Below are positions 45,676 to 55,242 of a DNA stretch of 64,000 nt, one piece after another (position 1 is the stretch's first letter; every line of letters starts with the position of its first letter). Source of the stretch: Thauera aromatica_A (GTDB lineage Bacteria; Pseudomonadota; Gammaproteobacteria; Burkholderiales; Rhodocyclaceae); contig NZ_JALLIK010000109.1 of the NCBI RefSeq assembly GCF_023093595.1, positions 124,001-188,000 of the forward strand. The letters run 5' to 3'. A model generated the notes under the pieces. It was not told where the DNA came from and made no database searches. It was given only the letters and a program-made list of their open reading frames with translations. A program made the position numbers and the translations under genes.

Positions 45676-47133
45676 ATGCCCCGCCATACCAAGATCGTCG
45701 CCACCCTCGGCCCCGCCTCTTCCGACCCTCGAGTCCTCGAACGCATGGTCCACGCCGGCGTCGACGTGGTGCGCATGAACTTCTCCCACGGCAAGGCCGA
45801 AGACCACATCGCCCGCGCCGCGGCGATCCGCGAGGCCTCGGCGCTGGCCGGCCGCCCGGTCGGCATCCTCGCCGACCTGCAAGGGCCGAAGATCCGCGTC
45901 GGCAAGTTCGCCGACGGCCGCATCACCCTGACCCGCGACATGCCCTTCATCCTCGATTCGCGCTGCGAGCTGGGCAGCACCGAGCGCGTCGGCCTCGACT
46001 ACAAGGACCTGCCCAAGGACGTCAAGGCGGGCGACGTGCTGCTGCTCGACGACGGCCGCCTCAAGCTCGGCGTGACCCGCGTGCTCGGCCACGAGATCCA
46101 CACCACCGTGAAGGTGGGCGGTGAGCTCTCCAACAACAAGGGCATCAACCGCCAGGGCGGCGGCCTCACCGCGCCCGCGCTCACCGCCAAGGACATGGAC
46201 GACATCCGCACCGCGGCCCTGATCGGGGTGGACTTCGTCGCCGTCTCCTTCCCCAAGAGCGCGGCCGACATGTACATGGCCCGCCAGCTGATCCGCGCCG
46301 CCGGCGGCGAATCCTTGCTGATCGCCAAGATCGAACGCACCGAAGCGGTGGCCAACCTCGACGAGATCCTCGACGCTTCCGACGGCATCATGGTGGCGCG
46401 CGGCGACCTCGCGGTCGAAGTCGGCGACGCCGCGGTGCCGGCGCTGCAGAAGAAGATGATCCGCGCCGCGCGCGACCGCAACAAGCTCACCATCACCGCC
46501 ACGCAGATGATGGAGTCGATGATCACCAGCCCGGTGCCGACCCGCGCCGAAGTCTCCGACGTCGCCAACGCGGTGCTCGACGGCACCGACGCGGTGATGC
46601 TGTCGGCCGAGACCGCCGCCGGAAACTACCCGGTCGAAGTCATCGAGGCGATGAGCCGGGTCTGCCTGGAGGCGGAGAAGTCCTACGACACCGGGCTCGA
46701 CCGCGAGATGCTCGACCGCGTGTTCACCCGCATCGACCAGTCGATCGCGATGGCGGCGATCTGGACCGCCTACCACCTCAAGGTCAAGGCGATCGCCTCG
46801 CTCACCCAGACCGGCTCGACCGCGCTGTGGATGAGCCGCCTGATCGCCGGCGTGTCGATCTATGCGCTCACCCCGGAAGTCTCTGCCCGCAACCAGATGA
46901 CGCTCTACCGCGAAGTCTACCCGCTGCTGATGAGCCAGACTCACCAGGACCGCGACGTGCTGCTGTGGGAAGCCGAACAGGTGTTGCTCGACCAAGGCGT
47001 GGTCGACTACGGCGACCTGATCGTGCTCACCATCGGCGAGCCGATCGGCGCCTCGGGCGGCACCAACACCCTGAAGATCGTGCGCGTCGGCGAATATCAC
47101 CGCCCCGGCACGCTTGACACACCCGACCTTTAG
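45676..47133 (+). CDS. pyk: Pyruvate kinase
   Basis: The protein has 485 residues. Motifs include TKIVATLGPASSDP, VDVVRMNFSHG, ADLQGPKIRVG, IAKIERTEAVANLDEI with the active-site lysine, MVARGDLAVEVG and TATQMMESM. It makes ATP and pyruvate from phosphoenolpyruvate. The start follows CCGGAG. Pyruvate kinase inside a cbb-like cluster is common in betaproteobacteria. Confidence 0.96.
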   Translation: MPRHTKIVATLGPASSDPRVLERMVHAGVDVVRMNFSHGKAEDHIARAAAIREASALAGRPVGILADLQGPKIRVGKFADGRITLTRDMPFILDSRCELGSTERVGLDYKDLPKDVKAGDVLLLDDGRLKLGVTRVLGHEIHTTVKVGGELSNNKGINRQGGGLTAPALTAKDMDDIRTAALIGVDFVAVSFPKSAADMYMARQLIRAAGGESLLIAKIERTEAVANLDEILDASDGIMVARGDLAVEVGDAAVPALQKKMIRAARDRNKLTITATQMMESMITSPVPTRAEVSDVANAVLDGTDAVMLSAETAAGNYPVEVIEAMSRVCLEAEKSYDTGLDREMLDRVFTRIDQSIAMAAIWTAYHLKVKAIASLTQTGSTALWMSRLIAGVSIYALTPEVSARNQMTLYREVYPLLMSQTHQDRDVLLWEAEQVLLDQGVVDYGDLIVLTIGEPIGASGGTNTLKIVRVGEYHRPGTLDTPDL

Positions 47134-47211
47134 AACCCTTGTAGCATAAGACAGTTTCATTTTGTTAAGATTCCCGTTCCTTTTCCAGATAGACCGGCAC
47201 GGGGTTCTTAA

Positions 47212-48237
47212 ATGAATAGCAACAAGCTCAAATTCCTGGCGCCCCTGGCGCTCACCGCCACGCTCGCGGGTTGCGTCGGCTCCATGCCGGTTCACAGCGG
47301 CGACGCCGACGCCAAGACCGTCGCGACCGGTGCTGCCGGCGGCGCCAATTCCGAGAACGCGAACGCCGGACTCGAGCGCTGCGAGCGCCCATTCGGTTCC
47401 ATCGCCGTGGTCGAAGACCAGAACGCCGATTGGTACCGCATCCTATCCGGCCAGTATCGGCTAACCTCCACCATTCCCGTGCTGCGTCTGCTGATGCAGC
47501 AGTCGAACTGCTTCATCGTCGTCGACCGCGGTCGTGCAATGGCCAACATGGCGCAGGAGCGTGCACTGCAGCAGAGCGGAGAACTGCGCGCCGGCAGTAA
47601 CTTCGGCAAGGGCCAGATGGTCAGTGCGGACTACTCACTGACACCAGAAGTGCTGTTCAGCGAACGTGGCACGGGCGGCCTGGGTGCTGCAGCTGGCGCC
47701 ATCGGCGGCGGGCTGGTCGGCGCCATCGTCGGCAGCATCAAGACCAACGAGGCCGCCACACTGCTGACGCTGGTCGACAACCGCTCCGGCGTGCAGGTCG
47801 GCGTTGCAGAAGGCAGCGCCAAGAACACCGACTTTGGTCTGGGCGGCCTGCTGGGTGGCGGCAGCGCGGTCGGCGGGCTGGGCGGCTACACCAACACCCC
47901 TCAGGGCAAAGTCATCGCCGGCGCATTCATGGATTCGTACAACCAGCTGGTGCGCGCGTTGCGCAACTACACCGCCCAGGGCATGGGTGACCGCGGCCTC
48001 GGCACGGGTGGGCGCCTCGGCGTCGACGGTGCCTCGCAGCCTGACGGCTACGGTGGCGGCAAGATCAGCCTGCGCGATGCCCAGGCCCGTCTGACCGAGT
48101 TCGGCTTCGACACCGGCCACCCCGACGGCAAGATGGGTGCAAAAACCCAAGCCGCCCTGCGCGACTTCCAGGCCGATCGCGGCATTCCGGTCACCGGGCG
48201 GCTCGACGCTGCCACGCAGGCCGAACTGCAACGCTGA
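47212..48237 (+). CDS. CsgG-like lipoprotein with C-terminal peptidoglycan-binding domain
   Basis: The protein has 341 residues. The lipobox LTATLAGC places an acylated Cys at 21. Residues about 60-260 resemble the CsgG/HfaB outer-membrane secretion domain (FGSIAVVEDQNADWYRIL, FIVVDRGRAMANMAQERAL, YSLTPEVLFSE) with a glycine-zipper stretch (AAAGAIGGGLVGAIVGS). After a Gly-rich linker, SLRDAQARLTEFGFDTGHPDGKMG and ALRDFQADRGIPVTGRLD form a PG_binding_1-type domain. The function is unknown. It has its own terminator and sits between pyk and fba. Confidence 0.8.
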   Translation: MNSNKLKFLAPLALTATLAGCVGSMPVHSGDADAKTVATGAAGGANSENANAGLERCERPFGSIAVVEDQNADWYRILSGQYRLTSTIPVLRLLMQQSNCFIVVDRGRAMANMAQERALQQSGELRAGSNFGKGQMVSADYSLTPEVLFSERGTGGLGAAAGAIGGGLVGAIVGSIKTNEAATLLTLVDNRSGVQVGVAEGSAKNTDFGLGGLLGGGSAVGGLGGYTNTPQGKVIAGAFMDSYNQLVRALRNYTAQGMGDRGLGTGGRLGVDGASQPDGYGGGKISLRDAQARLTEFGFDTGHPDGKMGAKTQAALRDFQADRGIPVTGRLDAATQAELQR

Positions 48238-48264
48238 CCGACGTTCGCACCAGTTGCACCAGAT

Positions 48265-48296
48265 GGCCCAGACTCTCCTGGGCCGTTTTCGTTTTC
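48265..48296 (+). terminator. Terminator after the CsgG-like gene
   Basis: GGCCCAG (48265-48271) pairs with CTGGGCC (48278-48284), loop ACTCTC, followed by GTTTTCGTTTT. It isolates the gene from fba. Confidence 0.75.
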
Positions 48297-48376
48297 GGAA
48301 GCGCCTTGCCCGACCGAGTGTGCCTCCCCCCTGCATCGGACCTCTGCGGCGCACAACGCATCGACACAGCTCGTAT

Positions 48377-48382
48377 TAGAAT
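48377..48382 (+). promoter_or_regulatory. -10 candidate for fba
   Basis: TAGAAT in the context TATTAGAATGTAGGGC, closely similar to the pyk leader at 45617. It lies 71 bases before the fba ATG. Confidence 0.4.
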
Positions 48383-48452
48383 GTAGGGCTGATCGGCCAC
48401 ACATCGCGGCCCTGCAACGTCCCGCACATCTCGCCCAGCCCGGAGAAATCCC

Positions 48453-49517
48453 ATGCCCCTCGTTTCCATGCGCCAGCTGCTCGACCACGCTGCCGAACAC
48501 AGCTACGGCCTGCCCGCCTTCAACGTGAACAACCTCGAGCAGGTCCAGGCCATTATGGAAGCCGCGGCCGAATGCGACAGCCCGGTGATCATGCAGGCCT
48601 CGGCCGGGGCGCGCAAATACGCCGGCGAAGCTTTCCTCCGCCACCTCATCGACGCCGCCGTCGAAGCCTATCCGAACATCCCGGTGGTCATGCACCAGGA
48701 CCACGGCCAGAGCCCCGCGGTGTGCATGGCGGCGATCCGCTCGGGCTTTTCCAGCGTGATGATGGACGGCTCCCTGCTCGAAGACGGCAAGACCCCCTCC
48801 TCCTACGACTACAACGTCGCCGTCACCCGCGAAGTGGTGAAGTTCTCCCATGCGATCGGCGTCACCGTCGAAGCCGAACTCGGCTGCCTGGGCTCGCTCG
48901 AGACCGGCCAGGCGGGCGAGGAAGACGGCGTCGGCGCGGAAGGCACGCTCGACCACTCGCAGCTGCTGACCGACCCCGACCAGGCCGCCGATTTCGTCAA
49001 GCAGACCGACTGCGACGCCCTTGCGATCGCGATCGGCACCAGCCACGGCGCCTACAAGTTCAGCCGCAAGCCCACCGGCGACATCCTCGCCATCGAGCGC
49101 ATCAAGGCCATCCACACCCGCATCCCCAACACCCACCTGGTGATGCACGGCTCCTCCTCGGTGCCGCAGGAACTGCTCGAAATCATCCGCCAGTACGGCG
49201 GCGACATGAAGGAAACCTACGGCGTGCCGGTCGAAGAGATCGTCGAGGGCATCAAGTACGGCGTGCGCAAGATCAACATCGACACCGACATCCGCCTCGC
49301 GATGACCGGCGCGGTGCGCAAGTTCCTGGTCGAGAACCCATCCAAGTTCGACCCGCGCGAATTTCTCAAGCCCGCGCGCGAAGCCGCCAAGCAGGTGTGC
49401 AAGGCGCGCTTCGAGGCTTTCGGCTGCGCCGGCATGGCTTCGAAGATCAAGCCGGTGGCGCTCGACAAGGTCGCCGCCCGCTACAAGGCCGGCGAACTGA
49501 GCCAGGTCGTGCGCTGA
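48453..49517 (+). CDS. fba: Class II fructose-1,6-bisphosphate aldolase, Calvin-cycle type
   Basis: The protein has 354 residues. It begins MPLVSMRQLLDHAAEHSYGLPAFNVNN and contains VVMHQDHGQSP with zinc-binding histidine, EAELGCLGSLE, GTSHGAYKF and LVMHGSSSVPQELL. Length and blocks match the cbbA/Calvin subtype of class II aldolases. It joins dihydroxyacetone phosphate with glyceraldehyde-3-phosphate or erythrose-4-phosphate. It lies 215 bases after the CsgG-like gene. Confidence 0.96.
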   Translation: MPLVSMRQLLDHAAEHSYGLPAFNVNNLEQVQAIMEAAAECDSPVIMQASAGARKYAGEAFLRHLIDAAVEAYPNIPVVMHQDHGQSPAVCMAAIRSGFSSVMMDGSLLEDGKTPSSYDYNVAVTREVVKFSHAIGVTVEAELGCLGSLETGQAGEEDGVGAEGTLDHSQLLTDPDQAADFVKQTDCDALAIAIGTSHGAYKFSRKPTGDILAIERIKAIHTRIPNTHLVMHGSSSVPQELLEIIRQYGGDMKETYGVPVEEIVEGIKYGVRKINIDTDIRLAMTGAVRKFLVENPSKFDPREFLKPAREAAKQVCKARFEAFGCAGMASKIKPVALDKVAARYKAGELSQVVR

Positions 49518-49557
49518 ACCCGAACGGCCCGGCGCCCTCTGCTCCGGGCCGCCCATC

Positions 49558-51966
49558 ATGCCCCCCACCCCGCCCGATCATCCATCGACGGAATCGTCCG
49601 CCTCCCGCCGCGCCATCCCCGGCTTCTGCGGCCTGTGCAAGTCGCGCTGCGGTTCGCGCATGGTGGTGGAGGGCGGGCGCCTGGTGGCGCAGCTGCCGGA
49701 CCCGGCACACCCGACCGGGCGGGCGCAGTGCGTGAAAGGGCGCGCGGCGCCGGAGCTGGTCTACGATCCGCAACGCGTGCTGCACCCGCTGCTGCGCACG
49801 CGGCCCAAGGGCGACGCCGATCCCGGCTGGCGGGAGATTTCCTGGGACGAGGCGCTCGACCGCGTCGCCCGGGCGCTCGGGCGCATCCGGGACGAATCCG
49901 GGCCGGAGGCGGTGGCGTTCGCGATCGCCACGCCGAGCGGCACCCCGATCGCCGACGACATCCGCTGGATCGAGCGCCTGGCCAACGCCTTCGGCAGCCC
50001 CAACGTCGCCAACGGCACCGAAATCTGCAACTGGCACAAGGACTTCACCCACCAGCACACTTTCGGCCGCGGCATCGCCACGCCCGATTTCGCCCACAGC
50101 CGCTGCATCGTGCTGTGGGGGCACAACCCGCGCGCGACCTGGCTCAACAACGCGCTGTCGATCGCTGCGGCGCGCAAGCGCGGAGCGCGGGTGGTGGTGA
50201 TCGACCCGCGCAAGGCCGGCTTCGCCGCCGATGCCGACCTGTGGCTGCGGGTGCGCCCTGGCTCGGACGGCGCGCTCGCGCTCGGGGTGGCGCGCATGAT
50301 GCTGGCCAGGGGCTGGTTCGACGCCGCCTTCCTGCGCGATTTCAGCAACGGGCCGCTGCTGGTGCGCAGCGACACCGGCCGCTTCCTGCGCGCGGGCGAG
50401 CTCGCCCTGCCGCCGGCAGGGGCGGGCGCGGACGATTTCGTCACCCTGTCGGCCAACGGCACGGCGATCGCCTGCCGCCGGGGGACGCGCACCGCGGGCG
50501 GCGCCGGGCCGGATCCGCTGCTCTCCGCAGGAATCGAACTGGACCTCGCCGATGGCGGCCGGGTCCGCTGCGACACGGCACACGCGCTCTTCGAGCAGGC
50601 CTGCGCGCCCTACACGCCCGAGCGCGTCGCCGAGTTGTGCTGGATCGAGGCCGACCAGGTCGAGCAGTTCGCCCGCCTGCTGCACGAGGCCTCGCCCGCG
50701 GTGTCCTACTACTGCTGGGCGGGGGTGTGCCAGCACACCAACGCCACCCAGACTGACCGCGCAATCGCCACGCTGATGGCCTTGACCGGCAGCTTCGACG
50801 CCCCCGGCGGCAACGTCGCCTTCACCCCGCTCCCCGCCAACGATGCCAGCGGCAAGGCGTTGCTTGCCGCTGCACAGCGCGCGCGCTGCATCGGCCTTGC
50901 GCGCTCGCGCCTGGGCCCGGCACGGCTGGGGCTGGTCGGCTCGGATGCGCTGTGGGATGCGATCCTCGAGCACGAGCCGTATCCGATCCGCGCGCTGGTC
51001 GGTTTCGGGCGCGACTTCCTGCTCAACCACGCCGATGCCGAGCGCGCCGCACAGGCGCTCGCCGCACTCGAATTCTGCGTCTATGCCGACCTCACGCTGA
51101 CGCCCACCGCGGCGCTCGCCGACCTCGTGCTGCCGATCTGCACGCCGTGGGAGCGCGAGGCGCTGCGCGTCGGCTTCGAAGGCAGCCAGGCCGCGGAATC
51201 GTGGGTTCAGCTGCGCCCGGCGGCGATCGCCCCGCTCGGCGAAAGCCGCCCCGATGCCTGGGTGGTGTTCGAGCTGGCGCAGCGGCTGGGGTTGGGCGAG
51301 CACTTCTGGGAGGGCGATCTCGAAGCCGGGCTCGCCCACATTCTCGCCCCGCTGGGGCTGAACCTGGACGAACTGCGCGCCCACCCCGGCGGCCTCGCCC
51401 ACCCGGCCGCCACCCGCTACCGCAAATACCTGGACGAAGGGTTCGACACGCCCACCGGCCGGATCGAGCTGTACGCCGAAACGCTGCTCGCGCATGGCGC
51501 AGCGCCGCTGCCGGACTTCGTCGAACCGGCGGATTCGCCGCTCACTGCCACGGACATGGCCTTTCCGCTGGTGATGACCACCGCCAAACTGCGCCACTTC
51601 CGCCACGGCCAGGACCGCCAGGCCCCTTCGCTGCGCCGGCACACGCCCGAACCCGCGGTGCACCTGCACCCGGACGCGGCCCGCGCCCGCGGCATCGCCG
51701 AAGGCGATGCGGTGCGGCTGCGCTCGGCCCACGGCAGCATCCGCCTGCGCGCACGCTTCGACGATACGCTCGATGCACGCGTGGTATGGGTCGAATACGG
51801 CTGGTGGCAGCCCGCCGGACCGGGCACGGCGGACTGCTACGACGCGCTGTCCGAAGACGGCGCCAACTACAGCCGCCTCGTCTCCGACCGCCGCGTCGAC
51901 CCGGTCAGCGGCTCGCAGCCCCTGCGCTCGGGCCTGTGCGAGATCGAGCCCGTCCTCGACCGCTGA
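49558..51966 (+). CDS. Molybdopterin-dependent oxidoreductase, catalytic subunit, no partner nearby
   Basis: The protein has 802 residues. The N-terminal 4Fe-4S motif is CGLCKSRC followed by QCVKG. The Mo-bis-MGD fold shows in AIATPSGTPIADDIRW, NGTEICNWHKDF with a candidate Mo-ligand cysteine, VLWGHNPRATW and VVVIDPRKAG; the C-terminal domain has LVMTTAKLRHFRHGQ. It lacks a signal peptide, so it should act in the cytoplasm. It resembles thiosulfate/polysulfide reductase-like or acetylene-hydratase-like members. No electron-transfer subunit or chaperone gene is adjacent. Substrate unknown. Confidence 0.85.
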   Translation: MPPTPPDHPSTESSASRRAIPGFCGLCKSRCGSRMVVEGGRLVAQLPDPAHPTGRAQCVKGRAAPELVYDPQRVLHPLLRTRPKGDADPGWREISWDEALDRVARALGRIRDESGPEAVAFAIATPSGTPIADDIRWIERLANAFGSPNVANGTEICNWHKDFTHQHTFGRGIATPDFAHSRCIVLWGHNPRATWLNNALSIAAARKRGARVVVIDPRKAGFAADADLWLRVRPGSDGALALGVARMMLARGWFDAAFLRDFSNGPLLVRSDTGRFLRAGELALPPAGAGADDFVTLSANGTAIACRRGTRTAGGAGPDPLLSAGIELDLADGGRVRCDTAHALFEQACAPYTPERVAELCWIEADQVEQFARLLHEASPAVSYYCWAGVCQHTNATQTDRAIATLMALTGSFDAPGGNVAFTPLPANDASGKALLAAAQRARCIGLARSRLGPARLGLVGSDALWDAILEHEPYPIRALVGFGRDFLLNHADAERAAQALAALEFCVYADLTLTPTAALADLVLPICTPWEREALRVGFEGSQAAESWVQLRPAAIAPLGESRPDAWVVFELAQRLGLGEHFWEGDLEAGLAHILAPLGLNLDELRAHPGGLAHPAATRYRKYLDEGFDTPTGRIELYAETLLAHGAAPLPDFVEPADSPLTATDMAFPLVMTTAKLRHFRHGQDRQAPSLRRHTPEPAVHLHPDAARARGIAEGDAVRLRSAHGSIRLRARFDDTLDARVVWVEYGWWQPAGPGTADCYDALSEDGANYSRLVSDRRVDPVSGSQPLRSGLCEIEPVLDR

Positions 51967-51986
51967 GGGCAGGACCCACGCTTGCT

Positions 51987-52637
51987 TCACCGGATGAAAA
52001 ACTCATCCCACTCGAGCTCGGTCCACCACTCGGCCTCCAGTCCCTCGCAGGTCTCGCCGTAGGCCCGGCACATGAAACACCCCTCACCGCGCGTGAGCGC
52101 GGCATCCTCGAGCGGCGGGTAACGGACGAGCAGGGCCGCAGCGCCCTCACGCGCGGCCGCCTCGGCCTCGCTCATCGGCCGATCCGGCAGCTCGCGAATG
52201 CCGCAGCGGAGAAGGCGCTCGACCCCCTCCGGATAGAGGACGGAATTCTCCGCGTCGATATGGCGCCAGAGCGCGTGCGAGTAGCGGGTTGCCAGCGCCC
52301 GCAGCCGGACACGATCGTCCTCGCACTGCGGCCCCTGTTCGAGAAGCGGCACCATCTCGCCCAGCCACCCCGCCATCTCGGCGTGCTCGCGCACGACCGC
52401 GTACACGGGTCCGCGGTCGCCCGGTAGTTCCGCCTCCGTGACGAGCGCATCGAAGAACACGCGCTCCTCGCGATCGTGATGGAAATGGCCGGCGAATTCA
52501 GTGAAAAACGCGGTGAACCGTCTGCCGTCCTCCGGGTCCGCGGTCCCGTCGATCAGTCCTTCGACATAGATGCGAAGCGATCCCAGCACCTGATCGATCA
52601 GCGCATGTTCGTCTTGTAATGTGTTGATCAGCTTCAT
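51987..52637 (-). CDS. Hemerythrin-like domain protein
   Basis: The protein has 216 residues. The N-terminal four-helix domain has candidate iron ligands in LQDEHALIDQ, FAGHFHHDREERVFF, VVREHAEMAGWL and LWRHIDAENSVLYPEG. A C-terminal tail carries CFMCRAYGETC, a possible extra metal or redox site. Such proteins sense or bind oxygen, nitric oxide or iron. It converges on the molybdoenzyme gene with a 20-base gap. The start MKLINTLQDEH was chosen; the frame is open 16 codons upstream. Confidence 0.85.
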   Translation of the reverse strand: MKLINTLQDEHALIDQVLGSLRIYVEGLIDGTADPEDGRRFTAFFTEFAGHFHHDREERVFFDALVTEAELPGDRGPVYAVVREHAEMAGWLGEMVPLLEQGPQCEDDRVRLRALATRYSHALWRHIDAENSVLYPEGVERLLRCGIRELPDRPMSEAEAAAREGAAALLVRYPPLEDAALTRGEGCFMCRAYGETCEGLEAEWWTELEWDEFFIR

Positions 52638-52756
52638 CGTCGATTCATCCTGATGTACCGCCCCGATCCCATGCGCAGTCAACATCGCGCCGAACCAGCA
52701 GTGTGCGGAGATTGCGGGGGGCTCTCCCTGACACTCGTCAATATTCCGGACTCCCC

Positions 52757-52762
52757 TATAAT
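52757..52762 (+). promoter_or_regulatory. -10 box for purC
   Basis: A perfect TATAAT lies 30 bases before the purC GTG. A CTGACA at 52728-52733 is too far (23 bases) to be a standard -35. Confidence 0.5.
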
Positions 52763-52792
52763 CCCGCTTTTGCCAGCAACCGAGGCCCCACC

Positions 52793-53728
<936 letters not shown>

Positions 53729-53762
53729 ATCCACCGCCGTTTCCGCTACGATCACGACAAAG

Positions 53763-53786
53763 GGGCGCCCACGAGGCGCCCTTTTT
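53763..53786 (+). terminator. Terminator after purC
   Basis: GGGCGCC (53763-53769) pairs with GGCGCCC (53775-53781), loop CACGA, followed by TTTTTCC. Confidence 0.8.
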
Positions 53787-53800
53787 CCTCCGGAGTCCCC

Positions 53801-55063
53801 ATGCAGACATCCGCTTCCAGCCGCAGCCTGGCGTTGGCCGTGGTCATCGCCGCCTACATGCTGTCCTTCTTCCATCGCTTCGCCCCCGCCGGCATCGCCC
53901 AGGACCTGGCCGCGGCCTTTCACACCAGCGCGGCGTCGCTCGGTGTGCTCGCCGCGACCTATTTCTACGTGTATACGATCATGCAGGTGCCGACCGGCAT
54001 CCTCGTCGACACCCTGGGGCCGCGCCGCATCCTGCTGCTGGGGGGGCTGGTGGCCGGGGCCGGCAGCGCGCTGTTCGGCTTCGCCCCGAACCTGGACACC
54101 GCGCTGGTCGGGCGCACCCTGGTCGGGCTCGGCGTGTCGGTGGTGTTCATCGCGATGCTCAAGCTGATCGCGGTGTGGTTCGACGAGCGCCGCTTCGCCA
54201 CCCTGGTCGGACTGTCGATGCTGCTCGGCAACCTCGGCTCGGTGCTCGCCGGCACACCGCTCGCCGCCATCGCACAGGTCGCCTCGTGGCGCGGGGTGTT
54301 CTTCGGCGCCGCCGTCCTGTCGGTGCTGCTGGGGATCGCCTGCTGGTTCTTCGTTCGCGAAGCGCGCGCGCCGGACACCCCCGCCCCCCGCTTCGACCGC
54401 ACCGCCGTACTCGGCAGCCTGATGGGGGTGCTGAGAAACCGCGCCACCTGGCCCGCGGTGGGGGTGAACTTCGGCATCGCCGGCAGCTTCTTCGCCTTCG
54501 CCGGGCTCTGGGCCACCCCTTATCTGGTGCAAGTGCACGGCCTGTCCCGGGTCGAGGCGGCGAGCCACGTGTCGCTCTATTTCGCCGGTTTCGCCGTCGG
54601 CTGCCTGGCGATCGGCACCCTGTCGGACCGCCTCGGCCGGCGCAAGCCGGTGCTGATCGCCTCCTCCGTGTTGTACAGCCTGCTGTGGCTGGTGTGGCTG
54701 TCCGCGGTATCGATGCCGATCGCGTTGTCCTACGCGCTGTTCGCCGTGATGGGTGTGGCCACCGCCAGCTTCGCCCTGACCTGGGCCTGCGCCAAGGAAG
54801 TGAACCCGCCCCAGCTCTCGGGGATGAGCACCAGCGTCACCAACATGGGCGGCTTTCTCGCCGGCGCGCTGCTCCAGCCCACCGTGGGCGCCGTCATGGA
54901 TGCGGGCTGGGACGGCACCCTGGTGGAAGGCGTTCGCGTGTATGCGGTCGACACCTTCCGCCACGGTATCGGCCTGCTCGCCGCCGCCGCCCTGCTCGGC
55001 ACCGTCGCCAGCTTGTTCCTGCGCGAAACGGGGTGCCGCAACATCTGGAAGCCAGGCGCCTGA
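53801..55063 (+). CDS. Major facilitator superfamily transporter
   Basis: The protein has 420 residues with about twelve membrane segments. The loop 2-3 motif is present in variant form (ILVDTLGPRRILLLGG), and GTLSDRLGRRKPVLIAS marks the second half. N-terminal AYMLSFFHRFAPAGIAQDLAAAF resembles the organic-acid/nitrate-like MFS group. Substrate cannot be told. It stands alone between terminators. Confidence 0.85.
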   Translation: MQTSASSRSLALAVVIAAYMLSFFHRFAPAGIAQDLAAAFHTSAASLGVLAATYFYVYTIMQVPTGILVDTLGPRRILLLGGLVAGAGSALFGFAPNLDTALVGRTLVGLGVSVVFIAMLKLIAVWFDERRFATLVGLSMLLGNLGSVLAGTPLAAIAQVASWRGVFFGAAVLSVLLGIACWFFVREARAPDTPAPRFDRTAVLGSLMGVLRNRATWPAVGVNFGIAGSFFAFAGLWATPYLVQVHGLSRVEAASHVSLYFAGFAVGCLAIGTLSDRLGRRKPVLIASSVLYSLLWLVWLSAVSMPIALSYALFAVMGVATASFALTWACAKEVNPPQLSGMSTSVTNMGGFLAGALLQPTVGAVMDAGWDGTLVEGVRVYAVDTFRHGIGLLAAAALLGTVASLFLRETGCRNIWKPGA

Positions 55064-55242
55064 GCCGCCAGCGCAAGGCCGAAGGCACCCGCGCGGTGCA
55101 GTACGCCGTACATGGTTTGGACACGGAACAAATCGCATTCGCGAACTCGCCCCGGCCGGTCTACTCTAAGAATCGGCCCGGCTGCCTCCCAATCCGCAGC
55201 CGGGCCGCCCCCCCGACCGATGCTGATCAAGCGGAGCGAGCC

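Noticed and set aside
47114..47119. Perfect TTGACA near the pyk end as -35 for the CsgG-like gene
   Set aside because: No -10 hexamer at 16-18 bases; the nearest (TAGCAT) is 22 bases away, so it was not listed as a promoter.
49447..51990. An 847-codon minus-strand open frame over the molybdoenzyme
   Set aside because: Antisense to a gene with intact motifs; no recognisable domain.
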